This document shows, in pieces, positions 17,423 to 30,026 of a DNA stretch of 64,000 nt. The DNA lies in contig NZ_KB913032.1 in NCBI RefSeq assembly GCF_000384215.1, forward strand, positions 310,001-374,000, read 5' to 3'. How positions within the stretch are numbered: the first letter of the stretch is position 1; the number at the start of each line of letters is the position of its first letter. The stretch is from Amycolatopsis alba DSM 44262 (GTDB lineage: Bacteria > Actinomycetota > Actinomycetes > Mycobacteriales > Pseudonocardiaceae). The translations under genes and the position numbers were made by a program. The notes beneath the pieces are model-generated. The model was given only the letters and a program-made list of their open reading frames with translations, was not told where the DNA came from and did not search any database.

Positions 17423-19000
17423 CTACGGGGCGGGCCGCGTCGCCTCGATCGCGAGGACGGCGATGTCGTCGTGCGTCCCGCTGCCGAGCCATTCCCGCAC
17501 CGCGGAGCGGACCCTCCCGACCACCTCGCGGCCGGAAAGTCCCCGGCAGCCGGTCAGCAGTTCACGCAGCCGCTCGTCCCCGAACAGGTCCGACGACCGC
17601 TCGTGATGCCGCGCTTCGGTGATCCCGTCGGTGTAGAGCAGGCAGACGTCGCCTTCGGCCAGCCGGACGGCCGTCTCGGCGAACCGGGCCTGCGGGGAGA
17701 TCCCGACCAGGGTGCCGGGCAGGGTGATCTCGTCGACCCCGCCGCGTCGGCGGATCACCAGCGGCGCGGGATGCCCGCCGGAGGCCAGGGTGACGCCGAG
17801 GCCGTCTTCGCCCGCCAATACCGAACCGAGCACCAGCGTGGCGAACCGGCCACTGCCACCGGTGATCAGCAGGGAGTTGAGCAGGCTCAGCAAAGTCGTG
17901 TTGTCGTGCTCGACGAGATCGAGCGCGGCGAGGGTCTGGCGGACCCGTCCGGTGAGCGCGGCCGCCTCGGCTCCTTTGCCGCAGACGTCACCGAGGACGA
18001 ACATCGCGCCGCCGTCGTCCCTCGGCAGGACGTCGTAGAAGTCGCCGCCGACGTCGAGCAGCCCGCTCGACGGCTCGTACCAGACGTCGAACTTGACGCC
18101 GGGCACCGACGGCGGCGGCGTCGGGCGCAGCGTGGTCTCCAGCCCGCGGGTGGCCTCTTCCTGGCGGGCGTAGCGATGCGCGTTCGCCAGCGCGGTGCCC
18201 GCCGCGCGGGCGAACTCGGTCACCGCTCGCGGGTGGTCGTCGCCGAACGCGGGCGCGCCGCGCCTGCCGAGCACGACCGCGCCGGTGACCCCGGTGCCGC
18301 TGTCGGATCCCAGCGAGACCACGGTGACCGACGAATGGACGGCGAGCCGCTCCGCGACGACGGCGGGCAGCGTCGCGATCTCTTCCTCCGGGACCGTTTT
18401 GGCCTCCGGTTCCCCGGCGGAGGCGAAGGTGCCGGCGAGCACCGGCGCCAGCTGGGCCGGGACGCGGCGGATCCGGCCGTGCCCGTGGTTGGTGCGGTGG
18501 TCACAGCTCCACCACTCCCACCGGCCGCGGGTGGTCGGCAGGAGCACGAACACGCAGTCGGCGAGTTCGGCCGCGGCGAGCTCGGCGATCACCTTCGCCG
18601 TCCCGTGCCGTCCCCGTGCGGAGGCGAGGCGGGGCGCGGAGCCTGCCAGGAAGCCGTCCACGCGGGGGCCGTCGGCCGCGACCGCGGAGGTCACCGTCCA
18701 CGCGTGCCAGCCGCCGGGCAGCGTCCGGATCCGCGCGGGGAACCGGCGGCCCGTGTGCTCGACGTGGCCGACGTCGGGGCCCTCGGCGGTCAGTATCGGG
18801 CGGCCGCCGCCGAACAGCTCGCGGGCGGCGGGATTCGACCAGCGCAACGCGCCGCCGGTGTCCTGCACGAGCACGGCGTCACGGACGTCTTCGAGCAGCT
18901 CGCGCCAGAACCTCCCGGATTCGGGCAGCGCGCCCTCACTCGTCGTCGGCGACGACTCCGAGGGGAGCGACGTCGAGGCCGGGGCAGGCCGTGACACCAT
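17423..19000 (-). CDS. PAS and SpoIIE-type PP2C phosphatase
   Basis: 525 residues. A PAS-like sensor (about 25-115: LLEDVRDAVLVQDTGGALRW) is followed by a GAF-like region (about 130-300) and a C-terminal SpoIIE/RsbU-type phosphatase (about 315-525) with VGGDFYDVLPRDDG, VLGDVCGKGAEAA and YTDGITEAR as metal-binding motifs, and GTHDDIAVLAIE at the end. Such proteins dephosphorylate anti-sigma-factor antagonists in partner-switching stress pathways. No membrane segment. The ATG at 19000 is preceded by AGGAGGAGG; the longer open frame upstream overlaps the kinase gene. Divergent from the hybrid kinase, 130 nt apart. Confidence 0.88.
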   Translation of the reverse strand: MVSRPAPASTSLPSESSPTTSEGALPESGRFWRELLEDVRDAVLVQDTGGALRWSNPAARELFGGGRPILTAEGPDVGHVEHTGRRFPARIRTLPGGWHAWTVTSAVAADGPRVDGFLAGSAPRLASARGRHGTAKVIAELAAAELADCVFVLLPTTRGRWEWWSCDHRTNHGHGRIRRVPAQLAPVLAGTFASAGEPEAKTVPEEEIATLPAVVAERLAVHSSVTVVSLGSDSGTGVTGAVVLGRRGAPAFGDDHPRAVTEFARAAGTALANAHRYARQEEATRGLETTLRPTPPPSVPGVKFDVWYEPSSGLLDVGGDFYDVLPRDDGGAMFVLGDVCGKGAEAAALTGRVRQTLAALDLVEHDNTTLLSLLNSLLITGGSGRFATLVLGSVLAGEDGLGVTLASGGHPAPLVIRRRGGVDEITLPGTLVGISPQARFAETAVRLAEGDVCLLYTDGITEARHHERSSDLFGDERLRELLTGCRGLSGREVVGRVRSAVREWLGSGTHDDIAVLAIEATRPAP

Positions 19001-19130
19001 TCCCGGACCTCCTCCTGCCTTGCGGGTAGCGCAGTGTGAGCGGGCGGACTGGCTCGAAGTGTAGGTCGAATCATGGCACGCTGATGCGACGACCATGGCT
19101 TGGCATGCGTGGTGGAGAGGGTCGACACAG

Positions 19131-23825
<4,695 letters not shown>

Positions 23826-23856
23826 GCTTTGGGCCCGCGACGGCGTCGGCCAGGTC

Positions 23857-23909
23857 GTCCTGAAGGCCACCTTTGAGGCGTTCAACGTCCCGAAGGTGGC
23901 CTTCAGGAC
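23857..23909 (+). terminator. Long hairpin, TGAAGGCC type, after the hybrid kinase
   Basis: Perfect 17-bp arms (23857-23873 and 23893-23909) with a 19-nt loop, 31 nt after the kinase stop. The arm contains CTGAAGGCCACCTT, related to the hairpins at 37048, 37386 and 43695. No T-run on either strand. It lies between the kinase 3' end and the terminator of the convergent tRNA-Gly. Confidence 0.65.
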
Positions 23910-23939
23910 ACCCCGGCTTCTGGCCTCGGACATGAAAGA

Positions 23940-23964
23940 ACCCGCAGGCCAGGCGCCTGCGGGT
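23940..23964 (-). terminator. Terminator-like hairpin downstream of tRNA-Gly
   Basis: Perfect 10-bp arms acccgcaggc / gcctgcgggt with a 5-nt loop, 15 nt beyond the tRNA-Gly 3' end on the minus strand and followed by ttctttc. Position and the short T-rich tail suit a factor-independent terminator for the tRNA. Confidence 0.65.
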
Positions 23965-23978
23965 CTCGTTCGAAGCGG

Positions 23979-24052
23979 TGGAGCGGGTGACGGGAATCGA
24001 ACCCGCGTAGCTAGTTTGGAAGACTAGGGCTCTACCATTGAGCTACACCCGC
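23979..24052 (-). tRNA. tRNA-Gly (TCC)
   Basis: On the minus strand the cloverleaf starts GCGGGTG at 24052 and its acceptor partner CACCCGC ends at 23983, followed by discriminator T and an encoded CCA (23979-23981). The anticodon stem-loop is CTAG-TC-TTCC-AA-ACTAG with anticodon TCC, and the T arm contains GGTTCGATTCC. Reads GGA (and, with wobble, GGG) glycine codons. Confidence 0.95.
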
Positions 24053-24137
24053 GTGCCCCCGAAGTACCGGGTGCGAAAACAGCTTAGCGTGACCCGCTAG
24101 GCTGTGCGCACACCCCCCGGTGAAGATCGGGGAGTCA

Positions 24138-24211
24138 CGGGATGTGGCGCAGCTTGGTAGCGCATCCGCTTTGGGAGCGGAGGGTCGCAGGTTCAAATCC
24201 TGTCATCCCGA
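24138..24211 (+). tRNA. tRNA-Pro (TGG)
   Basis: Cloverleaf begins CGGGATG at 24138 and ends CATCCCG at 24210 with discriminator A at 24211; CCA is not encoded. The anticodon loop TTTGGGA lies between CCGC and GCGG arms giving anticodon TGG; the T arm has GGTTCAAATCC. D arm GCGCAGCTTGGTAGCGC. Reads CCA/CCG proline codons. Confidence 0.95.
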
Positions 24212-24351
24212 CTCAAGGTCTTCGACCTGCAAGAACGCCCAGGAAGGTCCTGGCGTCGTCCAGGCTCGACTTCTGTCGAAACGCGTAACCCCTCGACGTG
24301 GTGAAGCGACGTCCCCGGTGCCCTGTCGGCACCGAGCCAGGGGAGGTCCGC

Positions 24352-24999
24352 ATGGATTCGGTCATCAGGCACCCGCTCACCATCCTGCTGATCAGTGCGA
24401 TCGTCACCGGGCTCCTGGTCCCGTCGGTGACCCGGCGATGGCAAGACCATCAGAAGGCCCTCGACATCAAGGCGCTGCTCCTGAGGCAGCTCAGTGAGCA
24501 CATCACCCGCGTCATCACGTTCTGCTGGTTCCGGGAGCTCGGCCAGAAGCCGGACCTCAACGCCGACGATCGCGCCGGGTTCGACTGGCGGTACGGCGAG
24601 TGGACCGTCATGTCCCAAGTGCTCCAGGCACAGTTGGAGATCTACTTCCGCCGAAGCCCGGACGTCGCACGGCACTGGAGCGAGTACAGCCAGATGCTTC
24701 GCGATTTCTATGACCTGACCTGGGACAAGGATGGACGTGACGATCTGCTGTCCAAGCTCGAGAATCGCTTCAAGGACAACAAACTCTGGACGATCGAGGT
24801 GAGGACATGGCGAGGTCCGAGCCAGATCCACATCGATCGACGGTGCGAGCTCCAGGTCTCTTGGCCCGATTTCCGGAACGCCGAAGACGCGCCCAGGTTC
24901 ATGCGCACCGAGTTCTGGCGGCTCAAACAAGCCATGGAAGCGCCACGGTTCCCGTTGGCTCAAGCCATTCTCAAGGCTCCCATCGAGTCGTTGCGCTGA
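24352..24999 (+). CDS. Orphan single-pass membrane protein beside tRNA-Pro
   Basis: 215 residues, no family recognised. One N-terminal membrane helix (about residues 8-26, PLTILLISAIVTGLLVPS) then a soluble, charged, mostly helical domain rich in Trp and Arg (for example WEIY-like LEIYFRRSPDVARHWSEY, and QIHIDRRCELQVSWPDF). The ATG at 24352 follows GGGGAGGTCCGC, a strong ribosome-binding site. Codon use is less GC-biased than neighbours (runs such as aacaaactctgg and caagaccatcagaag). Lying 140 nt downstream of a tRNA, it could be horizontally acquired; no integrase or repeated tRNA end is visible. Function unknown. Confidence 0.65.
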   Translation: MDSVIRHPLTILLISAIVTGLLVPSVTRRWQDHQKALDIKALLLRQLSEHITRVITFCWFRELGQKPDLNADDRAGFDWRYGEWTVMSQVLQAQLEIYFRRSPDVARHWSEYSQMLRDFYDLTWDKDGRDDLLSKLENRFKDNKLWTIEVRTWRGPSQIHIDRRCELQVSWPDFRNAEDAPRFMRTEFWRLKQAMEAPRFPLAQAILKAPIESLR

Positions 25000-25042
25000 A
25001 GCGACGCTCGTCGGCCGTCGCGCATCCGGGCAGGATGGGATC

Positions 25043-25483
25043 ATGGAGATCCGCCTGGCACTCGCCACCGACGCCCCCGCCGTGACCCCCTTGCTCGCGC
25101 AGCTGGGCTACCCGGACAACACCGAGACCGACGTGCGCCGCAGGCTCGAACGCTGGGCCGGTCATCCCGAAGGCGCCGCGTTCGTCGCCGTGTCGGACGA
25201 CGGCGTGGTCGGCGTCATCGCGGTGGTGGCGATCCCGCTTCTCGAACGGGAAGGCTCCGTGGGACGGATCGTGGCCCTGGTGGTGGACGAGAACCAGCGC
25301 CGGACCGGGGTCGGACGCGAACTGATCGCCGTGGCAGAAGAGCAGGCGATGCGGTGGGGCTGTGTCGCCATGGAGGTCAGCAGTTCCCGCCGCCGGATCG
25401 CCGCGCACGCCCTCTACCGGGCCCACGGGTACGAGGACCGCTGCGAGCGCAGCGCCAAGTTCTACCGCACGCTGACCGCCTGA
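25043..25483 (+). CDS. GNAT-family N-acetyltransferase
   Basis: 146-residue single-domain acetyltransferase. The acetyl-CoA pyrophosphate loop is DENQRRTGVGRELIAVAE (Q/RxxGxG/A motif) in the middle, preceded by the beta-4 strand GRIVALVVDE, and ended by AHALYRAHGYEDRCERSAKFYR, the usual motif B. Acetylates an amine or N-terminal residue of unknown identity. ATG start with gatgggatc upstream. No operon partner evident. Confidence 0.88.
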   Translation: MEIRLALATDAPAVTPLLAQLGYPDNTETDVRRRLERWAGHPEGAAFVAVSDDGVVGVIAVVAIPLLEREGSVGRIVALVVDENQRRTGVGRELIAVAEEQAMRWGCVAMEVSSSRRRIAAHALYRAHGYEDRCERSAKFYRTLTA

Positions 25484-25608
25484 CACCCGCTTGTCACACC
25501 ACCACAAACCGCCGCCCCGGCGCCGCCGCGGGTTCTCCTTCCGTCACGAAGTCGCAGGCCACGTCACGGAAACACCATTGAGTCTCCGCTTCACGAAGGA
25601 GACCCCGA

Positions 25609-26045
25609 ATGAAACTCTTCCACTCGCCGGCGCTGAACGGCTCGTAGTCGTGCTCGCCGCGTTCCATGTTGTCGGCCAGTTCGTCGCGAACTCGCCGGGC
25701 GCGCCTGTGCGCTGCGACGTCAGCTTCGGCAACGACGTCACGGTGTCCGGCGGCAAGCTGAACGTGACGTGGGCCGTCGCCTGCCGGTGGACCGACGACG
25801 GCCAGCTGTCGACCGAGGTCAGGGACATCAACATCCAGATCGCCATCCGCAAGAACGGTCGGGTCATCCCGCCGGCGAAGACCTGCCTGCCCGCGCCCAG
25901 CGCGTCCACGACGCGCAGCCACCGGGTGAACTTCGACGGCACCTCTGGCCGGTACGACAGCGCGATGTTCGCGACGGTCACCTGGAACGACGGCTACCCG
26001 CCGATCAGCGGCCTGTTCTTCTCGAACGGCTCCATCATCACCTGA
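25609..26045 (+). pseudogene. Small secreted-type protein with apparent frame break
   Basis: Mature-like sequence from PVRCDVSFGNDVTVSGGK to the stop at 26045 (about 130 residues, two cysteines RCDV and KTCLP, beta-rich, Ser/Thr-rich) is open from the frame used after about 25650. A good translation start, GAAGGAGACCCCGA then ATG at 25609, lies in another frame and reads MKLFHSPALNGS before a stop at 25645. Joining the two by a one-base shift near 25640-25650 would restore a signal peptide (MKLFHSPALNG then VVVLAAFHVVGQF...). So either the gene is frame-shifted or the sequence lacks a base. The alternative, a GTG start at 25650, gives a poor export signal. Function unknown. Confidence 0.5.
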
Positions 26046-26058
26046 TCCAGGACAGGCG

Positions 26059-26095
26059 CCAAGTCCTCCCGTGGTTCATTCACGGGAGGACTTGG
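26059..26095 (+). terminator. Perfect 15-bp hairpin
   Basis: Arms ccaagtcctcccgtg (26059-26073) and its exact complement (26081-26095), 7-nt loop, 13 nt after the stop of the secreted protein and before the ROK gene. No T-run. Not related in sequence to the two recurring hairpin families. Likely terminator. Confidence 0.65.
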
Positions 26096-26158
26096 CTCGT
26101 GACTCCCGGATGCTGAGAGCCCTAGGCCCTCCGGCACCCGCTTGCGAACATCGGCACC

Positions 26159-27325
26159 GTGACCGGCAGGCGGAGCGCCAGTGCCAGCGCGGTGCTCCGC
26201 GCGGTGCTGGACGAAGGGGCGATAGCGCGCAGCACCATCGCGCGCCGCACCGGGCTGAGCGCCGCCGCCGTCACGGGGCACGTGGCGGAGCTGATGCGCC
26301 GCGGATTCCTCACCGAGCTGCCCGAGGTCGCCGGCGCGGTCGGCAGGCCGTATGTGCCGCTGGACCTCGACACCGGGCGGTTCGTGGTGTGCGGCGCGCA
26401 TATCGCGGTCGACCATCTCACCGTCGGGCTGCTGGACCTGCGCGGGAAAGTGCTGGCGCAGCTGGAGGCGCCGCATCACGGCGCCGAGCCCGCCGTACAG
26501 GTCGCGCAGATCGCGGAGCTGCTCGACGATCTGCTCATCGGGCACGCACCGGAGCGGACGCCGCTCGGGTTGGGGGTGGCGACCGGCGGCTGGGTCGACG
26601 AGGCGTCGGGGACGGTGGTGGAGCACGGGCTGCTCGGCTGGACCGGGGTGCCGTTGCGCGATCTGCTCACCGAGGTCACCGGGCTCGACGTCCGGGTCGA
26701 CGGGCATTCGCGGGCGCTCATCCACGCCGAACGCCTGCTGGGGCATCCGAGAGCGCGCAGCAGTGTCGTGCAGTTGTTCACCGGCAACGTGGTCGACGCC
26801 GCCTTCGCCACCGGCGACACCGTCCATCACGGTCCTCGTTCGGCGGCGGGCGCCGTCGCGCATCTTCGGGTCGACGACAGTGACGAGCCTTGCCACTGCG
26901 GGCGTTCCGGCTGTCTCGAAGCCACGGTGTCCGAGCGCACGGTCGCCCGCAAAGCCGTCGAAGCACAAATCATCGAAGAACCGGATTTCCCCGGCGTGCT
27001 CCATTTGGCCGCATCGGGAAACAAAGGCGCCGTCGCCCTTTTCCATGAGCGCGCACGAATCATCGGACAGGCCGTCGCCTTGCTCTTCGACGTCCTCAAT
27101 CCGGAGATTCTCATCGTGCTCGACCAGAGTGTACGTGACGTCGAAGGCTGCCTTTCCACGATCCGGGACGAGGTGTCGCAACGGTCCTGGATCTGCCAGG
27201 ACGCGGTCAAAAACGTTGTGGCGTCGAGCTTTCCGGGAACCGAGCTGGCGACAGCCGGCGGTGCGGTCATGCTGAACGCCCTCTACGAAGATCCGCTTTT
27301 CACGGACCTCGCGAACGCTTCCTGA
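26159..27325 (+). CDS. ROK-family transcriptional regulator
   Basis: 388 residues. N-terminal winged helix (about 10-60: IARSTIARRTGLSAAAVTGHV) followed by a ROK domain. The ROK zinc site is intact, CHCGRSGCLEA starting at Cys245. At the position where sugar-kinase ROK proteins carry the catalytic Asp (motif like ENDAN) this protein has VDGHSRAL with His183, so kinase activity is unlikely and it is a regulator. ROK repressors usually sense sugars, yet the next gene, 90 nt away in the same direction, begins a sulfonate operon, so a sulfur or sulfonate signal may be sensed. GTG start. Confidence 0.85.
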   Translation: MTGRRSASASAVLRAVLDEGAIARSTIARRTGLSAAAVTGHVAELMRRGFLTELPEVAGAVGRPYVPLDLDTGRFVVCGAHIAVDHLTVGLLDLRGKVLAQLEAPHHGAEPAVQVAQIAELLDDLLIGHAPERTPLGLGVATGGWVDEASGTVVEHGLLGWTGVPLRDLLTEVTGLDVRVDGHSRALIHAERLLGHPRARSSVVQLFTGNVVDAAFATGDTVHHGPRSAAGAVAHLRVDDSDEPCHCGRSGCLEATVSERTVARKAVEAQIIEEPDFPGVLHLAASGNKGAVALFHERARIIGQAVALLFDVLNPEILIVLDQSVRDVEGCLSTIRDEVSQRSWICQDAVKNVVASSFPGTELATAGGAVMLNALYEDPLFTDLANAS

Positions 27326-27415
27326 GTTACTTCATTAAATCGCAAAATTGACGCTCTCCGCCGGGCCTGCGAAGAATCTCCTTCAACGACGCGAACCCGA
27401 ACGAAAGAGCCCATC

Positions 27416-28435
27416 GTGAAGAAACCAGTGCCCTTGATCGCCGCGCTCCTCGCCGGATTGGCGCTGTCGGGCTGCGGCGCCTCCGCGAGCCCGTCGGGCG
27501 TGGCCGGGCAACCGGAGAAACTCGAACTCCGCTACCAAGGCTCGGCGAACAACGTCACCTTCCCCGAACTCGCCGAGGACCTCGGCTACTTCGGCCCGGT
27601 CAAGCTCAAATGGGTCGGCAACACGATCAGCGGGCCGCAGGACATCCAGTCCGCCGCGACCGACCAGACCGATTTCGGCGGCGCGTTCACCGGCGCGGTC
27701 GCGAAACTCGTCGACGCGGGCGCCCCGATCAAGGCCGTCGTCAACTACTACGGCTCCGACGAGAAGACCTTTTTGGGTTTCTACGTCAAGGAAGACAGCC
27801 CGATCCGCAACCCCCGCGACCTCATCGGCAAGAAGGTCGGCGTCAACACCGTCGGCGCCAACCTGGAGGCCGCCCTCGACACCTGGCTCAAACGCAGCGG
27901 CCTCTCCGACGCCGAGATCGACCAGGTGCAGCTGGTCGTCCTCCCACCGATCAACACCGAACAAGCCCTGCGCAACGGCCAGATCGACGTCGCCGCGCTC
28001 AACGGTGTCCTGCAGGATCGCGCCCTCTCCGTCGGCGGGGTGCGGCCGATCGTGAAGGACGTCGAGGCGTTCGGGCCCTACAACGGCGGGCCGTACGTGC
28101 TGCGGACCGACTTCATCAAGAAGTACCCGGAGACCACGAAAACCTTCGTCACCGGCGTGGCCAAGGCGATCGAATGGGCGCGCACCACGCCGCGCGACGA
28201 GGTCATCGCCCGGTTCACCAAGATCATCCAGAACCGCGGCCGCAACGAGAACACCGAAACGCTCAAGTACTGGAAGAGCACCGGCGTCACCAAGGGCGGG
28301 CTGATCTCCGACAACGACTACACGCTCTGGACGGACTGGCTCAAGCAGTCCGGGTTCATCAAGAACGACCAGGTCGACCTGAAAAAGATCTACACCAACG
28401 AATTCAACCCCTTCCGCGAAGGCGGTGGCGCATGA
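27416..28435 (+). CDS. Sulfonate ABC transporter substrate-binding lipoprotein (SsuA-like)
   Basis: 339 residues. Lipoprotein signal with lipobox LSGC (Cys20), then a periplasmic-binding type II fold of the NMT1/SsuA group: LRYQGSANNVTFPELAEDLGYF, ISGPQDIQSAATDQTDFGGAF, DLIGKKVGVNTVGAN, and ALRNGQIDVAALN. Binds an organosulfonate outside the membrane and feeds the transporter encoded downstream. GTG start. Stop overlaps the ATP-binding gene by 4 nt. The 90 nt upstream are unusually AT-rich (ttcattaaatcgcaaaattg) and probably contain the operon promoter. Confidence 0.88.
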   Translation: MKKPVPLIAALLAGLALSGCGASASPSGVAGQPEKLELRYQGSANNVTFPELAEDLGYFGPVKLKWVGNTISGPQDIQSAATDQTDFGGAFTGAVAKLVDAGAPIKAVVNYYGSDEKTFLGFYVKEDSPIRNPRDLIGKKVGVNTVGANLEAALDTWLKRSGLSDAEIDQVQLVVLPPINTEQALRNGQIDVAALNGVLQDRALSVGGVRPIVKDVEAFGPYNGGPYVLRTDFIKKYPETTKTFVTGVAKAIEWARTTPRDEVIARFTKIIQNRGRNENTETLKYWKSTGVTKGGLISDNDYTLWTDWLKQSGFIKNDQVDLKKIYTNEFNPFREGGGA

Positions 28436-29193
28436 CAGCCAAGATCAGCCTCCGCGCGGTCACCAAGACCTTCGGCACGCTGACCGCGCTGGACGACGTC
28501 TCCCTCGACATCGAGGACGGCACGTTCCTGTCCCTCGTCGGGCCCAGCGGTTCCGGCAAGTCGACACTGCTCGATCTGCTCGGCGGGCTCGCGAAACCCA
28601 CCTCCGGCGAGGTCCTGATCGACGGGAAACCCGTCACCGGACCAGGCCTGGACCGCGGGGTCGTGTTCCAGCAGTACGCGCTGTTCCCCTGGCGCACCGC
28701 GCGGGCCAACGTCGAATTCGGGCTCGAAGGTGGCACGCTGACCAAGCGGCAGCGCGCCGACAGGGCACGGGAATTCCTCGACCTGGTCGGGCTTTCCGGC
28801 TTCGAGGACCACCTTCCCCACGAGCTTTCCGGTGGCATGAAGCAACGTGTCGCGATCGCGAGGAGTCTCGCCTACGACCCCGACGTGCTGCTGATGGACG
28901 AACCGTACGCCGCGCTGGACTCCCAGACCCGAGAACTGCTGCAAGAGGAACTGCGGCGGATCTGGAAGCGCACCGGAAAGACCATCGTCTTCATCACCCA
29001 CAGCATCGAAGAAGCCGTCTACCTGGGACAGAAGGTCGCGGTGCTCACGTCGCGGCCGGGCAGGCTCAAGGACGTCGTCGACATCGACCTCGGCGACCGC
29101 TCGAACGACGACCTGCGTTCAGCGCCGGCGTTCGTGGCGCACCGGCACCGGCTGTGGGAACTCCTGCACGACGAGATCCGGAGGGCCGCATGA
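28432..29193 (+). CDS. Sulfonate ABC transporter ATP-binding protein (SsuB-like)
   Basis: 253 residues. Walker A GPSGSGKST, Q-loop VVFQQYALFPW, signature LSGGMKQRVAIARS, Walker B VLLMDEPYAALD and switch FITHSIEEA are all intact. Energises uptake with the lipoprotein upstream and permease downstream. ATG start overlaps the previous stop (ATGA) and the stop overlaps the next start (ATGA), so expression is translationally coupled. The longer upstream frame is a shadow over the lipoprotein gene. Confidence 0.93.
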   Translation: MTAKISLRAVTKTFGTLTALDDVSLDIEDGTFLSLVGPSGSGKSTLLDLLGGLAKPTSGEVLIDGKPVTGPGLDRGVVFQQYALFPWRTARANVEFGLEGGTLTKRQRADRAREFLDLVGLSGFEDHLPHELSGGMKQRVAIARSLAYDPDVLLMDEPYAALDSQTRELLQEELRRIWKRTGKTIVFITHSIEEAVYLGQKVAVLTSRPGRLKDVVDIDLGDRSNDDLRSAPAFVAHRHRLWELLHDEIRRAA

Positions 29194-30026
29194 CCGCGAC
29201 GCTCGAAGCACCGACTGTCCATACAGGACCGAAGCCGGTCGAGAAAGCACACAAGAAGGGCAGGCTGGGCAAGGCTTTCCGCAGTTCGGCGGCGATCCTG
29301 CTGTTCCTGGCGATCTGGGAGCTCGTTCCCCAGTACGTTCTCGACGAAGGCACGAGGACCTTCCTGCCGCCGCTGTCGGAGGATCTCGTCGCGCTCTGGG
29401 AGCTGATCCTCAACGGCCAGCTGGCCGATCATCTGCTGGCGAGCCTCGGCCGGTCCGCCGCCGGGTTCGTGATCGCGGTGGGCGTCTCGGTCCCGCTCGG
29501 GTTGCTGATCGCCTGGTACCGCCCGCTCGCGGAGTTCCTGAACCCGCTGCTGGAACTGGCCCGCAACACCGCCGCGCTGGCCCTGCTGCCGGTGTTCACG
29601 CTCCTGCTCGGCATCGGCGAGGTGTCCAAGATCGCGCTGATCGTCTACGCCTGCGTCTGGCCGGTGCTGCTCAACACGATCGCCGGGGTGAACACCGTGG
29701 ATCCTTTGCTGGTCAAGGCCGCGCGTTCGCTCGGACTGTCGAGTCCGAACCTGTTCCGCAAGGTGATCCTGCCGTCGGCGGTGCCGACGATCTTCACCGG
29801 TATCCGGATGGCGGCGGCGTATTCGATCCTCATCCTCATCGCCGCCGAAATGGTCGGCGCGAAGGCCGGACTCGGCTATCTGATCAACAACTCGCAGGTC
29901 AACTTCCAGATCCAGCAGATGTACGCCGCGATCATCACCGTGTCGGTGCTCGGGCTGGCCATCAACGCGGGCTTCGTCGCACTGGAGCGGCGGTTCTCCA
30001 CCTGGCGTGTCAAGGAGAAGGCGTGA
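29190..30026 (+). CDS. Sulfonate ABC transporter permease (SsuC-like)
   Basis: 278 residues with an N-terminal cytoplasmic tail of about 30 residues, then about six membrane helices. The EAA-type loop is seen as GVNTVDPLLVKAARSLGLSS, contacting the ATPase. Forms the membrane channel for the sulfonate importer. Both ends overlap neighbours by 4 nt (ATGA and GTGA). Confidence 0.92.
   Translation: MTATLEAPTVHTGPKPVEKAHKKGRLGKAFRSSAAILLFLAIWELVPQYVLDEGTRTFLPPLSEDLVALWELILNGQLADHLLASLGRSAAGFVIAVGVSVPLGLLIAWYRPLAEFLNPLLELARNTAALALLPVFTLLLGIGEVSKIALIVYACVWPVLLNTIAGVNTVDPLLVKAARSLGLSSPNLFRKVILPSAVPTIFTGIRMAAAYSILILIAAEMVGAKAGLGYLINNSQVNFQIQQMYAAIITVSVLGLAINAGFVALERRFSTWRVKEKA

Noticed and set aside
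24193..25068. 291-codon minus-strand frame over tRNA-Pro and the orphan gene
   Set aside because: Overlaps a tRNA; the plus-strand gene has a better ribosome-binding site and a membrane helix.
24138..26158. Integrative element bounded by tRNA-Pro
   Set aside because: No integrase, no repeated tRNA 3' end and no other mobile genes seen.
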